7,654 bases of DNA from Phycisphaerae bacterium (GCA_021736615.1 JAIPFN010000010.1:1-7654); one strand, 5' to 3'. Positions 1-6,710 are shown, counted from the stretch's first letter. Program-made: numbers and translations. The notes: a model not told the origin generated them from the letters alone.

Positions 1-339
1 GATGGTCTGCTTTAATGAGGAAGAGCCTGCGTGGAACATTACGACGCCGGGGAAATACTCCCTGGCGAGTTTGAGACAGACCTTACGCTCGTCTTCGGTC
101 ATTGAAAAGAACTCAGCGGTGGTTCCGTTGACGAGAATACGCTTTACACCCTGTGCGGCGAGCATATCAAGGTGCTCGATGAACATCCGCTTGTCGATCT
201 TGTCATTTTCGTCAAACGGGGTGGTGATGGGAACGACAAGGCCCGACAGGTCTGCAGCTAATCCGACAAGAATTTCCTCTGAGGATCCTCGCCGAGCCTG
301 GCGGCCTTTGTATGTCACGTGTGTTTTGTACTTATGCAT
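1..339 (-). CDS. DapA/NanA-family aldolase or lyase, N-terminal part (runs off left edge)
   Basis: Reading the minus strand from ATG at 339 gives 113 uninterrupted residues that continue past the window edge. Residues 33-42 (GLVVPITTPF), the following DENDKID, and GTTAEFFSMTEDER (72-85) are the hallmark N-terminal beta-strand and substrate-loop motifs of the dihydrodipicolinate synthase/N-acetylneuraminate lyase TIM-barrel family, Schiff-base enzymes that cleave or condense pyruvate-containing substrates. The catalytic Tyr and Lys lie outside the window, so the substrate cannot be assigned: DapA, NanA, keto-deoxy-sugar-acid aldolase and 5-dehydro-4-deoxyglucarate dehydratase are all possible. 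The usual GTTGE loop reads GTTAE. The frame is closed by a stop at 385-387 with no other ATG between, so 339 is the most upstream ATG. This leaves a basic extension of about 30 residues before the barrel, and no convincing Shine-Dalgarno is seen. Family certain, specificity unknown. Confidence 0.85.
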   Translation of the reverse strand, partial: MHKYKTHVTYKGRQARRGSSEEILVGLAADLSGLVVPITTPFDENDKIDKRMFIEHLDMLAAQGVKRILVNGTTAEFFSMTEDERKVCLKLAREYFPGVVMFHAGSSSLKQTI

Positions 340-384
340 TGAAATCCCAAAAACAAAACGCCTTGGCCGTAAATTTGAGTTGAG

Positions 385-438
385 TCAGGCACCTATTTGG
401 AACCGGTACGCCTCAGGTAGTTTCCGGCAAGTCAGGTA
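385..438 (-). repeat. Three TCAGGYA direct repeats at the promoter start region
   Basis: TCAGGTA occurs at 432-438 and 413-419, and TCAGGCA at 385-391 (minus-strand sense TACCTGA, TACCTGA, TGCCTGA). The first copy overlaps the predicted transcription start of the DapA-family gene, and the other two lie in its leader, 19 and 28 bases apart. They could be operator half-sites or mRNA protein-binding sites, or chance. No regulator gene is visible to assign. Confidence 0.3.
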
Positions 439-442
439 ACAT

Positions 443-471
443 TTTATAGTCGAAATTTCCTCTTATGTCAA
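443..471 (-). promoter_or_regulatory. Sigma70-type promoter of the DapA-family gene
   Basis: On the minus strand, TTGACA (466-471, perfect -35) is separated by exactly 17 bases from TATAAA (443-448, 5 of 6 to the -10 consensus). Transcription would start near 436, giving a leader of about 97 bases before the ATG at 339. This is the best housekeeping-type promoter in the window. Seen directly in sequence; activity is inferred. Confidence 0.75.
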
Positions 472-670
472 GTGTAAATTTAAGTATCATACCAGGCATA
501 TCCGCGATTAAGTTTTCAATTTTTTTATTTTTTTTGTAGAAAAATCAAAATTTAATGATACATTTTTGCTTAAAGCGCGTCTTAATAATGGTACTGTGAC
601 CGATTTTAGAGGGAAAATAACGGGCATGCCATGAATAATAAACATATAAACCTATTATGTGTAAATACTT

Positions 671-2656
671 ATGGAAGATGGCGACAAACTAGATCTTATT
701 ATCGAGGCCTCAATTTCCGGCAACGAGATAGCGAAAGAAAAACTGGTGAAGTATGTTTCTGCGCGAATCGAGACGTACATTTATCGAAGTACGCTCGACA
801 GGGATGTTACAGGGGATATTTCGCAGGAGGTTTACTGCAAAATGTTTGATTCGCTGGACAGACTAAGAGATTTTAACGCATTTTGGCCATGGCTTTACCG
901 GATCTCGTTGAACTGCATAAATACTCACTACAGGTCTAAATACAGAGCTTCAAAACACTTTAACCTTCACGATGAGTTGCTGGATTCGATAGTCAGCGAC
1001 AGCAAAACGTCCGAATCGGACTTGTTAAAAAAGGAACTCGGTCAAGCCGTCATCAAAGCCGTCGCAACTCTTAAGCCCAGTCAAAGACAGATGGTCACCC
1101 TACGGTGTTTCGAAGATATGTCGTTTAGAGAGATCAGTGAAATCGAGCAGACTACCGAAATTTATGCTCGCGTTGTATTTCACCGGGCCATCGAAAAATT
1201 GCGTCTTGCCCTAAAAAAACAGGGTTTCAGCAAGGCGTCTCTTGTGCTGGCACTTTCGTTGTTCGGCAAATTGACGGCTTCTTCGGAGGCAGCAGCTGCA
1301 GCTACGAGCGTTACGGCAGCGAGTATTACAGGTGCCGGGGCGGCGAAAGGTTCGGTTATTGCCGCAAAAATCGCAAAATCCGTAGGGGCAATCTCGGCAC
1401 ACCATGTAAAAGTCGGGGTCGTTTCCGTCTCCGTCGCCGCTATTATAACAATATTGTTGACAATAGGAACTCTGCGATCAAACGTTACCAGTATGCACTT
1501 TTTCGTTCAAGGGGTTAGACCTATAGATAATCCCGTTGCCGGAAGTAGTTCTTCGTCGTCGCCTTCGACTCCTCCTTCTTCTTCTTCTTCTTCTTCTTCA
1601 TCATCGGCATCTTTTGGTCCAGACCGTGCAAAAGTCGAATATCGGACAATGGGTGCATACGAAGATAAGATCATTATGCCTGACGGTCCGGACGGGGCAA
1701 TGCTTCGTTTTTCGCAGAGATGGAACATAAAAAAGACCGGCAAACTGTGTTCATGGCTACAGGACGGAAGCGGCAACTACTATTACGCTTCATATGAGAA
1801 TAAAATACACATTTACAACGAACCCCTGCGAATGCCTATTTTGCCGACTGATCCGCCGGAATTTGTTGAGTTTTTTCATTCTCAGGTCGGTTATGATTCC
1901 CGTGTTAGTAATAATTATAAGTTCTTCAGCGGACTGTTAAAGTCCAGAATTGACAACCGTGTCTCCAAAGTTCCCGATTTCAAGTCCGAGTATGAATACA
2001 ATACTCTGGAAGTGGCCGATTTGGCCAGCACCTGGCCAAAAACTGATGACATAGTCGATGAGCGGGATGAAATGCACAAACGGGGCTGGACCTCTTTTGA
2101 GGTCGATGGCCTGGTAAACGGAAAACCGGTAACGGGGCTGGGGCAGATTCCATTTACCTATGACATGTACGCCGATCACAAACCATGGATTTCCATCAAG
2201 GCCGACAAAGATGTCTACATTGATTATCCCGGGGCGTTCGCCGGTGCCATCAGCGACAATGAGGTTCTGATATTTGAAAAAGAATCTTTCTTCGAAGGTT
2301 TTAGTCGCCCCTGGCAGGGCATTCCATGTATCGATTCTGTAATGCGAGACGCGGCGAAACGACGTTTACGATTTACTCTCCAGCAGAAGAATAACAAGGC
2401 AGAAGTGACGGTGTTCGTCGATACAATGCGAGGAAAAATGAAGATCGTTTACGGTATCGACAGGGAGGCAGATGTTATAGACAGCATACTATACTACAAA
2501 GACAATGACGTCATCGGTCAATTGTATTTTAAATACATGCAGGATGCGGCAAGCGCAGAAGATGAAAAATTCACTCCGCCTCACACCGACATTCCGGATA
2601 AAAAAGGAGTAAGCCCGGTTACTCCGTGGCTGGTAACGCTCGCAATTAATATTTAA
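671..2656 (+). CDS. Membrane-anchored sigma-70 (ECF-like) factor with large C-terminal extracytoplasmic domain
   Basis: A 661-residue protein. Residues about 5-92 look like sigma region 2 (DISQEVY at 49-55, WPWLYRISLN at 72-81). Residues about 123-187 are region 4, with LKPSQRQMVTLRC from 134 and the helix-turn-helix from MSFREISEI at 150 to about 180. It therefore should bind core RNA polymerase and direct it to promoters. An Ala-rich stretch (about 203-242) leads to one hydrophobic helix at about 248-268, then a Pro/Ser-rich linker (292-315) with ten consecutive Ser, then about 340 residues of soluble-looking sequence that I do not recognise. Sigma domain inside and C-terminus outside is the natural topology. 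Typical ECF factors are about 180-200 residues, so two thirds of this protein is extension. Planctomycetes are known for ECF factors with C-terminal fusions. The tail (WLQDGSGNYYY at about 355, and IDSILYYKDNDVIG-like sequence near the end) faintly resembles LolA/RseB-type lipoprotein-sorting folds, a guess only. A stop at 662-664 forces the start at 671; there is no Shine-Dalgarno. No anti-sigma gene follows. Confidence 0.85.
   Translation: MEDGDKLDLIIEASISGNEIAKEKLVKYVSARIETYIYRSTLDRDVTGDISQEVYCKMFDSLDRLRDFNAFWPWLYRISLNCINTHYRSKYRASKHFNLHDELLDSIVSDSKTSESDLLKKELGQAVIKAVATLKPSQRQMVTLRCFEDMSFREISEIEQTTEIYARVVFHRAIEKLRLALKKQGFSKASLVLALSLFGKLTASSEAAAAATSVTAASITGAGAAKGSVIAAKIAKSVGAISAHHVKVGVVSVSVAAIITILLTIGTLRSNVTSMHFFVQGVRPIDNPVAGSSSSSSPSTPPSSSSSSSSSSASFGPDRAKVEYRTMGAYEDKIIMPDGPDGAMLRFSQRWNIKKTGKLCSWLQDGSGNYYYASYENKIHIYNEPLRMPILPTDPPEFVEFFHSQVGYDSRVSNNYKFFSGLLKSRIDNRVSKVPDFKSEYEYNTLEVADLASTWPKTDDIVDERDEMHKRGWTSFEVDGLVNGKPVTGLGQIPFTYDMYADHKPWISIKADKDVYIDYPGAFAGAISDNEVLIFEKESFFEGFSRPWQGIPCIDSVMRDAAKRRLRFTLQQKNNKAEVTVFVDTMRGKMKIVYGIDREADVIDSILYYKDNDVIGQLYFKYMQDAASAEDEKFTPPHTDIPDKKGVSPVTPWLVTLAINI
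1577..1597 (+). repeat. (TCT)7 microsatellite encoding poly-Ser linker
   Basis: Seven perfect tandem TCT codons, followed by TCA TCA TCG, encode ten Ser (residues 303-312) in the linker just outside the membrane helix of the sigma factor protein. Nearby TCG runs and CCT CCT make the whole 1550-1610 segment low-complexity. Because the unit is three bases, slippage would change linker length without breaking the frame. Confidence 0.9.
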
Positions 2657-2700
2657 TTGCGTTGGCATGGACCGTCCAGTTTGTTTGGCACTACCTTACT

Positions 2701-2725
2701 CAAATCGACCTATTCGGTCGGTTTG
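2701..2725 (+). terminator. Hairpin downstream of the sigma factor gene, possible weak terminator
   Basis: CAAATCGACC (2701-2710) pairs with GGTCGGTTTG (2716-2725) over ten base pairs, one of them G-T, around a five-base loop. It lies 44 bases after the sigma gene stop. There is no U-tract beyond the TTT within the stem, so intrinsic termination would be weak. It might instead protect the mRNA 3' end. Confidence 0.4.
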
Positions 2726-2866
2726 AAATGCATAATGTCTATTGTATGATTTATAATGAAGGATTCAGTCTTATTCTATCTTCACTGTCATTTCGGGCCT
2801 CCTTATGCTTTAATTGCTTAAAAAACGCCAATCTTTTACAAAATAATGGTTTCATTTCTTTCAGAC

Positions 2867-2935
2867 TTCCCTTATAATCCCATTTTCGATAAAACTTATT
2901 AAGGGAATGATTTGTTGGAAAATGGTCAAATTTTC
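2867..2935. repeat. Cluster of interlocking inverted repeats upstream of rhaA
   Basis: TTCCCTTA (2867-2874) and TAAGGGAA (2900-2907) are perfect inverse complements, as are CCATTTTC (2880-2887) and GAAAATGG (2918-2925). GAAAAT (2918-2923) also forms a compact dyad with ATTTTC (2930-2935) across six bases. The compact dyad lies about 90 bases upstream of the predicted -35 and has the shape of a dimeric regulator site. Functional role is inferred, and AT-rich sequence makes chance dyads common. Confidence 0.35.
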
Positions 2936-3027
2936 ACAGGATTGACGCTTGAATTCAGGGTCGCGTATATTGGCTGCGGCTGCGGAAACACCCCCTTTGC
3001 ATTTTGTCAGAATCATTTCATAAACCC

Positions 3028-3055
3028 TTGCGAATTTAGCAGGATTGAATATATT
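3028..3055 (+). promoter_or_regulatory. Candidate sigma70 promoter of rhaA-rhaT
   Basis: TTGCGA (3028-3033, 4 of 6 to TTGACA) and TATATT (3050-3055, 5 of 6 to TATAAT) are 16 bases apart. The start of transcription would be near 3062, leaving a leader of about 42 bases before rhaA. The palindrome ATATTAATAT (3051-3060) overlaps the -10. Plausible, not certain. Confidence 0.45.
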
Positions 3056-3103
3056 AATATTAAGTAAGCAATAGTAACTTTTATTTGAAAGTGAGTGTTT
3101 GGT

Positions 3104-4369
3104 ATGAAAAAAGAAGCAATTGAACAGGCTTATGAACTGGCAAAACAACAGTATGCGGCAATCGGTGTTGATACCGAAGCGGCTATGAAACAGCTTGAGA
3201 CCGTTCCGGTTTCCATGCACTGCTGGCAGGGCGATGACGTCGGCGGATACGAGCATGTCGGCGGCAGCGAACTTAGCGGCGGAATCCAGGCAACGGGTAA
3301 CTATCCCGGCAAGGCCCGCACGATCGATGAGCTTCGCGGCGATATCGAAAAGGCACTTGCGATGATCCCCGGTAATCACCGTCTGAACCTGCACGCATGT
3401 TATATCGACAACGGCGGTAAATTTATCGACCGTGACGAAATGAAGCCTGAGCACTTCCAGAGTTGGATCGACTGGGGCAAAGGCAAACTTCACGGTATGG
3501 ATTTCAATCCCACTTATTTCTCGCATGATAAAGCGGCTGACGGTTTTACGCTGAGTCATCCGGACAAGGCTATCCGCGATTTCTGGATCGACCACGGCAA
3601 AAGATGCCGTAAAATCGGTGCTGAAATGGGTAAACAGTTCGGTACGACTACCGTTACCAATTTCTGGATTCCTGACTCGTATAAAGATACTCCGGCAGAC
3701 CGTGTTTCTCCTCGTGAACGTCTTGCCGATTCGCTTGACAAAATCTTCGCCGAAGAGATCGACCCGAAACTGCACCTTGACGCTGTTGAATCCAAGCTGT
3801 TTGGTATCGGCGGTGAAAGCTATACTGTCGGTTCGCATGAGTTCTACATGGGTTACGCAGTTTCCCGTCAAAAGCTTCTATGTCTCGATGCCGGTCACTA
3901 TCATCCGACCGAAATGATCTCCGAGAAGATTTCTTCTGTTATGATGTTCTGCCCGGAACTTCTGCTGCACGTCAGCCGTCCGGTTCGCTGGGACAGTGAC
4001 CACGTAGTTTGCTTCGACGACGAACTCCAGCAGATCGCCAAGGAACTTGTTCGCAGCGGCAAGCTCGACAAGGTTCATATCGGTCTTGACTTCTTCGACG
4101 CGAGCATCAACCGTGTGGCTGCGTGGGTTATCGGTACGCGTAACATGGTTAAGGCACTGCTGTTCGGTATGCTCGAGCCTATCGCAGACATCCGAAAAGC
4201 CGAACTGGAAATGGACTTCACCAAACGCCTGGTTATGTTCGAAGAGCTTAAGTCTCTGCCATGGGCGGCTGTGTGGAACTACTACTGCATGAAGCAGGGC
4301 GTTCCGGTTGGTCTTGACTGGTTTGCAGAAGTTAAGAAGTACGAAGATGACGTTCTTAGCAAACGCTAA
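3104..4369 (+). CDS. rhaA: L-rhamnose isomerase
   Basis: Cytoplasmic, Mn-dependent isomerase converting L-rhamnose to L-rhamnulose, the first catabolic step (EC 5.3.1.14). The 421-residue product matches the usual length (E. coli about 419) and carries the family signatures throughout: [13 protein letters not shown] near the N-terminus, [16 protein letters not shown], the [10 protein letters not shown] motif around residue 261, [13 protein letters not shown] around 290-302, and [12 protein letters not shown]265, D297 and D299 correspond, with a constant offset of three, to the metal-binding H262, D294 and D296 that I recall for E. coli RhaA, so the active site appears intact. ATG at 3104 is preferred over in-frame GTG at 3095 because a GAAAGTGAG ribosome site ends eight bases before it. 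It is the first gene of an operon with rhaT, 50 bases downstream. No kinase or regulator gene lies beside it in this window. Confidence 0.97.
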   Translation: MKKEAIEQAYELAKQQYAAIGVDTEAAMKQLETVPVSMHCWQGDDVGGYEHVGGSELSGGIQATGNYPGKARTIDELRGDIEKALAMIPGNHRLNLHACYIDNGGKFIDRDEMKPEHFQSWIDWGKGKLHGMDFNPTYFSHDKAADGFTLSHPDKAIRDFWIDHGKRCRKIGAEMGKQFGTTTVTNFWIPDSYKDTPADRVSPRERLADSLDKIFAEEIDPKLHLDAVESKLFGIGGESYTVGSHEFYMGYAVSRQKLLCLDAGHYHPTEMISEKISSVMMFCPELLLHVSRPVRWDSDHVVCFDDELQQIAKELVRSGKLDKVHIGLDFFDASINRVAAWVIGTRNMVKALLFGMLEPIADIRKAELEMDFTKRLVMFEELKSLPWAAVWNYYCMKQGVPVGLDWFAEVKKYEDDVLSKR

Positions 4370-4408
4370 GCATTAAGGGAACCTTTAACAAGTATGTTGT
4401 TTCAAATC

Positions 4409-4413
4409 AGGAG
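4409..4413 (+). promoter_or_regulatory. Ribosome binding site of rhaT
   Basis: AGGAG six bases before the ATG at 4420 is a canonical Shine-Dalgarno site and fixes the rhaT start. It is the clearest one in the window; the sigma gene and the DapA-family gene lack one. Confidence 0.8.
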
Positions 4414-4419
4414 TAACGT

Positions 4420-5553
4420 ATGACTAATCTATTAGCAAACGCGACCAACCCGGCTATAGGGATTATGATCTTTATGATCGGCGGTCTGGCAGGTGCGATC
4501 TTTTATATGCCCCTGAAAAAAGTCAAGAACTGGGCATGGGAGAGCTACTGGATGATCTATGCGGTTTTCGGACTGTTGATCGTTCCATGGATTCTCGCAC
4601 TGACAATGTCGCCGAATGTTTTCGATGTCTTAAAAGAGGCGCCGAAAAATGAGATATTATATTGCTTTATCTGTGGTGCGTTATGGGGATTCGGCGGACT
4701 TACATGGGGTCTGATGATCCGGTACCTCGGTGTTGGGCTAGGCCTTGCACTCGGTTGCGGTATCTGCTCGGCTGCTGGAACTCTCATCCCGCCGATGCTT
4801 AAAGGCTCGGAGGCAATTTCTGCTATGTTTACAACCACTTCCGGCATAGTTTCAGTTATCGGTGCACTGGTTTCGGTTGCCGGTATTGTCTTTGTCGGAA
4901 TGGCAGGGATGTCCAAGGAAAATGAACTGCCTGAAGAAGAAAAGAAAAAGGCAGTTGCCGAATTCGACTTTAAGAAGGGTATCATCGCGGTGCTGTTTTC
5001 GGGTCTTATGAGTTCGGCAATGAGTTTCGGTTTGCAGGGCGGCGGAGAAATTGAAAAGCTCGCATTGATAACCGAACCATTTACTACTGTTGCCTGGAAG
5101 GGAATGCCGGTATTAGTGGTCGTTCTTCTCGGCGGTTTCGTGGTAAATGCCGGATGGTGTCTTATCTTGAATATCAAGAACAAGACCACAGGCGACTATG
5201 TCAAGACGAGTTCGCCGATACTTCCGAACCTGATCTTTGCCGGTATTGCCGGTACCATCTGGTGCTCACAGTTTATCTGCTTTAAGACTGGCGAGCCTCA
5301 AATGGGCGATACGTCGTATATCGGCTGGGCGGTTTTGATGGCTAGTGCAATTTTGTTCAGCCAGATACTCGGTCTGTTTCTTGGCGAGTGGAAAGGTACC
5401 AGCAAAAAGACCATGTCGCTTCTTGGTATCGGCCTGTTTTTGCTTGTAATCTCTGCAATTGTCGCAGGTTACAGCGGCCACATCGCAGCAAGCGAGAAGA
5501 CACCGATAATAGATGTTCCGGCAGTTGTTGCTGAGCTAAATAAAACATTGTAA
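4420..5553 (+). CDS. rhaT: L-rhamnose/H+ symporter, RhaT family
   Basis: Inner-membrane sugar transporter of the drug/metabolite transporter superfamily that imports L-rhamnose with a proton and supplies RhaA. The family signature is seen near the N-terminus as FYMPLKKVKNWAWESYW (28-44; E. coli has a very similar KKVKKWSWET), then GALWGFGGLTWGLMIRYLG (86-104) and GCGICSAAGTLIPP (112-125). About ten hydrophobic segments are visible, roughly at 12-31, 44-63, 79-100, 104-124, 139-161, 187-205, 227-250, 268-288, 301-321 and 331-352. A charged cytoplasmic-type loop (KENELPEEEKKK, 166-177) divides the two halves of five, as expected of this fold. At 377 residues it is somewhat longer than E. coli RhaT (about 344), mostly in loops and a C-terminal tail of about 25 residues. 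Co-transcribed with rhaA; a terminator follows. Confidence 0.93.
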   Translation: MTNLLANATNPAIGIMIFMIGGLAGAIFYMPLKKVKNWAWESYWMIYAVFGLLIVPWILALTMSPNVFDVLKEAPKNEILYCFICGALWGFGGLTWGLMIRYLGVGLGLALGCGICSAAGTLIPPMLKGSEAISAMFTTTSGIVSVIGALVSVAGIVFVGMAGMSKENELPEEEKKKAVAEFDFKKGIIAVLFSGLMSSAMSFGLQGGGEIEKLALITEPFTTVAWKGMPVLVVVLLGGFVVNAGWCLILNIKNKTTGDYVKTSSPILPNLIFAGIAGTIWCSQFICFKTGEPQMGDTSYIGWAVLMASAILFSQILGLFLGEWKGTSKKTMSLLGIGLFLLVISAIVAGYSGHIAASEKTPIIDVPAVVAELNKTL

Positions 5554-5598
5554 GAGTTTCTGCCATGTCATTAAGCTGCAATGATGGAGTTAAATAAC

Positions 5599-5640
5599 AA
5601 GCGGAGCCCGTCGTTACAGGTGGGCTTCGTTTTTTGTTTT
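5599..5640 (+). terminator. Intrinsic terminator of the rhaA-rhaT operon
   Basis: CGGAGCCC (5602-5609) pairs with GGGCTTCG (5622-5629) around a 12-base loop, with one G-T pair, extendable by flanking A-T pairs. It is followed by TTTTTTG and more Ts to 5641. The GC-rich stem and long T-tract make a good rho-independent terminator 45 bases after the rhaT stop. Confidence 0.85.
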
Positions 5641-5658
5641 TAATCATTAGGGATGCAA

Positions 5659-6633
5659 ATGTTTGATTTCGATTACGCCAGGGGTGTTATTGAGTGCGAG
5701 GCGAAAGCTATCGAGTCGCTTGTTAAGGTTGTCGACGGCGAGTTTGCTCGTGCGGTCGAGGCGATGTTTAATTGCAGCGGTTCGATCATTGTCAGCGGGA
5801 TGGGCAAGGCGGGGATCATCGGCAATAAGATCAGCGCGACGCTTGCGTCGACGGGGACTCCGAGCCATTTTCTGCACCCGGCAGAGGCTATTCATGGTGA
5901 TCTTGGAAGGGTCCAGCAGAACGATATTGTGCTTGCTCTCAGTCACAGCGGCGAAAGCGAAGAGATCATTCGCCTGATTGACGCGATCAAACGCAGAGAA
6001 ATAAAACTTATTGCCATCACCGGAAACTGCGAGTCTTCGCTGGCAAAATACAGCGACATTGTGATATGCATGGGACAGCTTAAAGAGGCCGGGCCATTTG
6101 CGATTGCTCCGAGCGTTTCGACGACGTGCATGCTTGCATTGGGCGATTCGCTGGCGTTTACCATCATGAAGGCCAGAAACTTCAGCAGCGAAGACTATGC
6201 GAGATTCCATCCGGGCGGGGCGATAGGGGCGAGCCTGATAACCGTCGAGCAATCGATGATGTTCAAGAAGGGCGAGAAACTTCCGCTTGCTCAAATAAGC
6301 GATACGGTCGGCGATATGTTCGAAAAACAAGCCGGGCTGAAAAGACGCGGAGCTGTCATGGTCGTGGACGCCGCCGGCAAACTGGCAGGGATTATTACCG
6401 ATGCCGATCTCAGGCGCGCGGTCGTCAGTAAGAAATCGGAACTGTTCGACACGAAGGTCAGCGAGATAATGACTCCGGACTGTAAGCGGGTTACCGGCGA
6501 TACGCTGGCCGCAGAGGCGATGGCGATCTTCCATAAGTTCAGGATCGACGATCTGCCGGTTGTAGATGAAAATGACAAACCTGTAGGCCTTATCGACGTT
6601 CAGGATGTTGTGACATTAAAGGTCGTTTCGTAA
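5659..6633 (+). CDS. kdsD: D-arabinose-5-phosphate isomerase (SIS plus two CBS domains)
   Basis: Cytoplasmic aldose-ketose isomerase interconverting D-ribulose-5-phosphate and D-arabinose-5-phosphate, normally the entry step to Kdo for lipopolysaccharide. Numbered from ATG at 5653 (326 residues), the SIS domain spans about 40-195 with GMGKAG (49-54), ASTGTPSHFLHPAEAIHGDLG (65-85), SHSGESEE (97-104) and HPGGAIG (186-192). K52, E104, E145 and H186 align at a constant offset of seven with the catalytic K59, E111, E152 and H193 reported for E. coli KdsD. CBS domains follow at about 200-262 and 268-326, the second with a clear VSEIMTP and DDLPVVDE; the first has a degenerate opening (EQSMMFKKG). 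ATG at 5659 is chosen because TAGGG at 5648-5652 sits six bases before it, whereas it abuts 5653. No kdsC or kdsA is adjacent, so a role in LPS precursor supply rests on the family; a sugar-catabolic isomerase (GutQ-like) is possible. Confidence 0.92.
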   Translation: MFDFDYARGVIECEAKAIESLVKVVDGEFARAVEAMFNCSGSIIVSGMGKAGIIGNKISATLASTGTPSHFLHPAEAIHGDLGRVQQNDIVLALSHSGESEEIIRLIDAIKRREIKLIAITGNCESSLAKYSDIVICMGQLKEAGPFAIAPSVSTTCMLALGDSLAFTIMKARNFSSEDYARFHPGGAIGASLITVEQSMMFKKGEKLPLAQISDTVGDMFEKQAGLKRRGAVMVVDAAGKLAGIITDADLRRAVVSKKSELFDTKVSEIMTPDCKRVTGDTLAAEAMAIFHKFRIDDLPVVDENDKPVGLIDVQDVVTLKVVS

Positions 6634-6635
6634 CA

Positions 6636-6679
6636 AAAAAAAACAGCCGAACAGATCAATCGACCGGCCCGGCTGTTTT
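6636..6679. terminator. Bidirectional terminator between convergent kdsD and aldolase/dehydrogenase gene
   Basis: AAAACAGCCG (6640-6649) and CGGCTGTTTT (6670-6679) form a perfect ten-base-pair stem with a 20-base loop. For the minus-strand gene the stem is followed by a run of Ts (complement of the A-run 6635-6643), a full intrinsic terminator. For kdsD the T-tract is only the TTTT of the stem, so it is weaker in that direction. It begins just after the kdsD stop. Confidence 0.85.
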
Positions 6680-6710
6680 CAATAATAAATAATCAATCAT
6701 CAATAATAAA

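Larger units (their letters stand above)
340..670. other. Divergent intergenic region between DapA-family gene and sigma factor gene
   Basis: No gene is supported here. The left third carries the minus-strand promoter and leader of the DapA-family gene. Roughly 510-570 is strongly AT-rich, with T-tracts at 520-535 followed by A-tracts, the kind of sequence that bends DNA or acts as an UP element. No plus-strand -35/-10 pair good enough to name was found for the sigma factor gene. That gene may be served by an alternative sigma factor, possibly its own product. A short open frame from 631 overlaps the sigma gene and shows no recognisable motif. Confidence 0.5.
2657..3103. other. Intergenic region before the rhamnose operon
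   Basis: These 447 bases hold no gene I can support; open frames such as 2662-2877 have no recognisable motif. Contents in order: the hairpin at 2701-2725, an AT-rich stretch with isolated TATAAT matches (2752-2757, 2873-2878) lacking acceptable -35 boxes, a cluster of inverted repeats at 2867-2935, and a promoter candidate at 3028-3055. The last two are natural places for rhamnose-responsive control of rhaA. Confidence 0.5.

Noticed and set aside
2..439. 145-codon plus-strand open frame at the left edge
   Set aside because: The minus strand here encodes a clear DapA-family N-terminus, and this frame also runs over that gene's promoter.
566..594. TTGCTT at 566-571 as -35 of a sigma factor gene promoter
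   Set aside because: The only -10-like sequence nearby is either 11 bases away or a poor match (TGGTAC), so no promoter is called.
1507..1776. Minus-strand frame with a poly-Glu run
   Set aside because: The Glu run is only the complement of the TCT microsatellite within the sigma factor gene.
2662..2877. 71-codon plus-strand frame after the sigma factor gene
   Set aside because: No ribosome site, no recognisable motif, and it spans the hairpin at 2701-2725 and AT-rich non-coding-like sequence.
2752..2878. Two perfect TATAAT matches (2752-2757, 2873-2878) as promoters
   Set aside because: Neither has an acceptable -35 box at 16-18 bases upstream, and TATAAT arises easily in AT-rich sequence.
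2861..3871. 336-codon open frame on the minus strand across rhaA and its upstream region
   Set aside because: It overlaps the unmistakable rhaA gene on the opposite strand and has no recognisable motif; it is a by-product of rhaA codon use.
5647..6534. 295-codon open frame on the minus strand opposite kdsD
   Set aside because: kdsD on the plus strand has all catalytic residues and domains; the opposite frame has no coherent motif.
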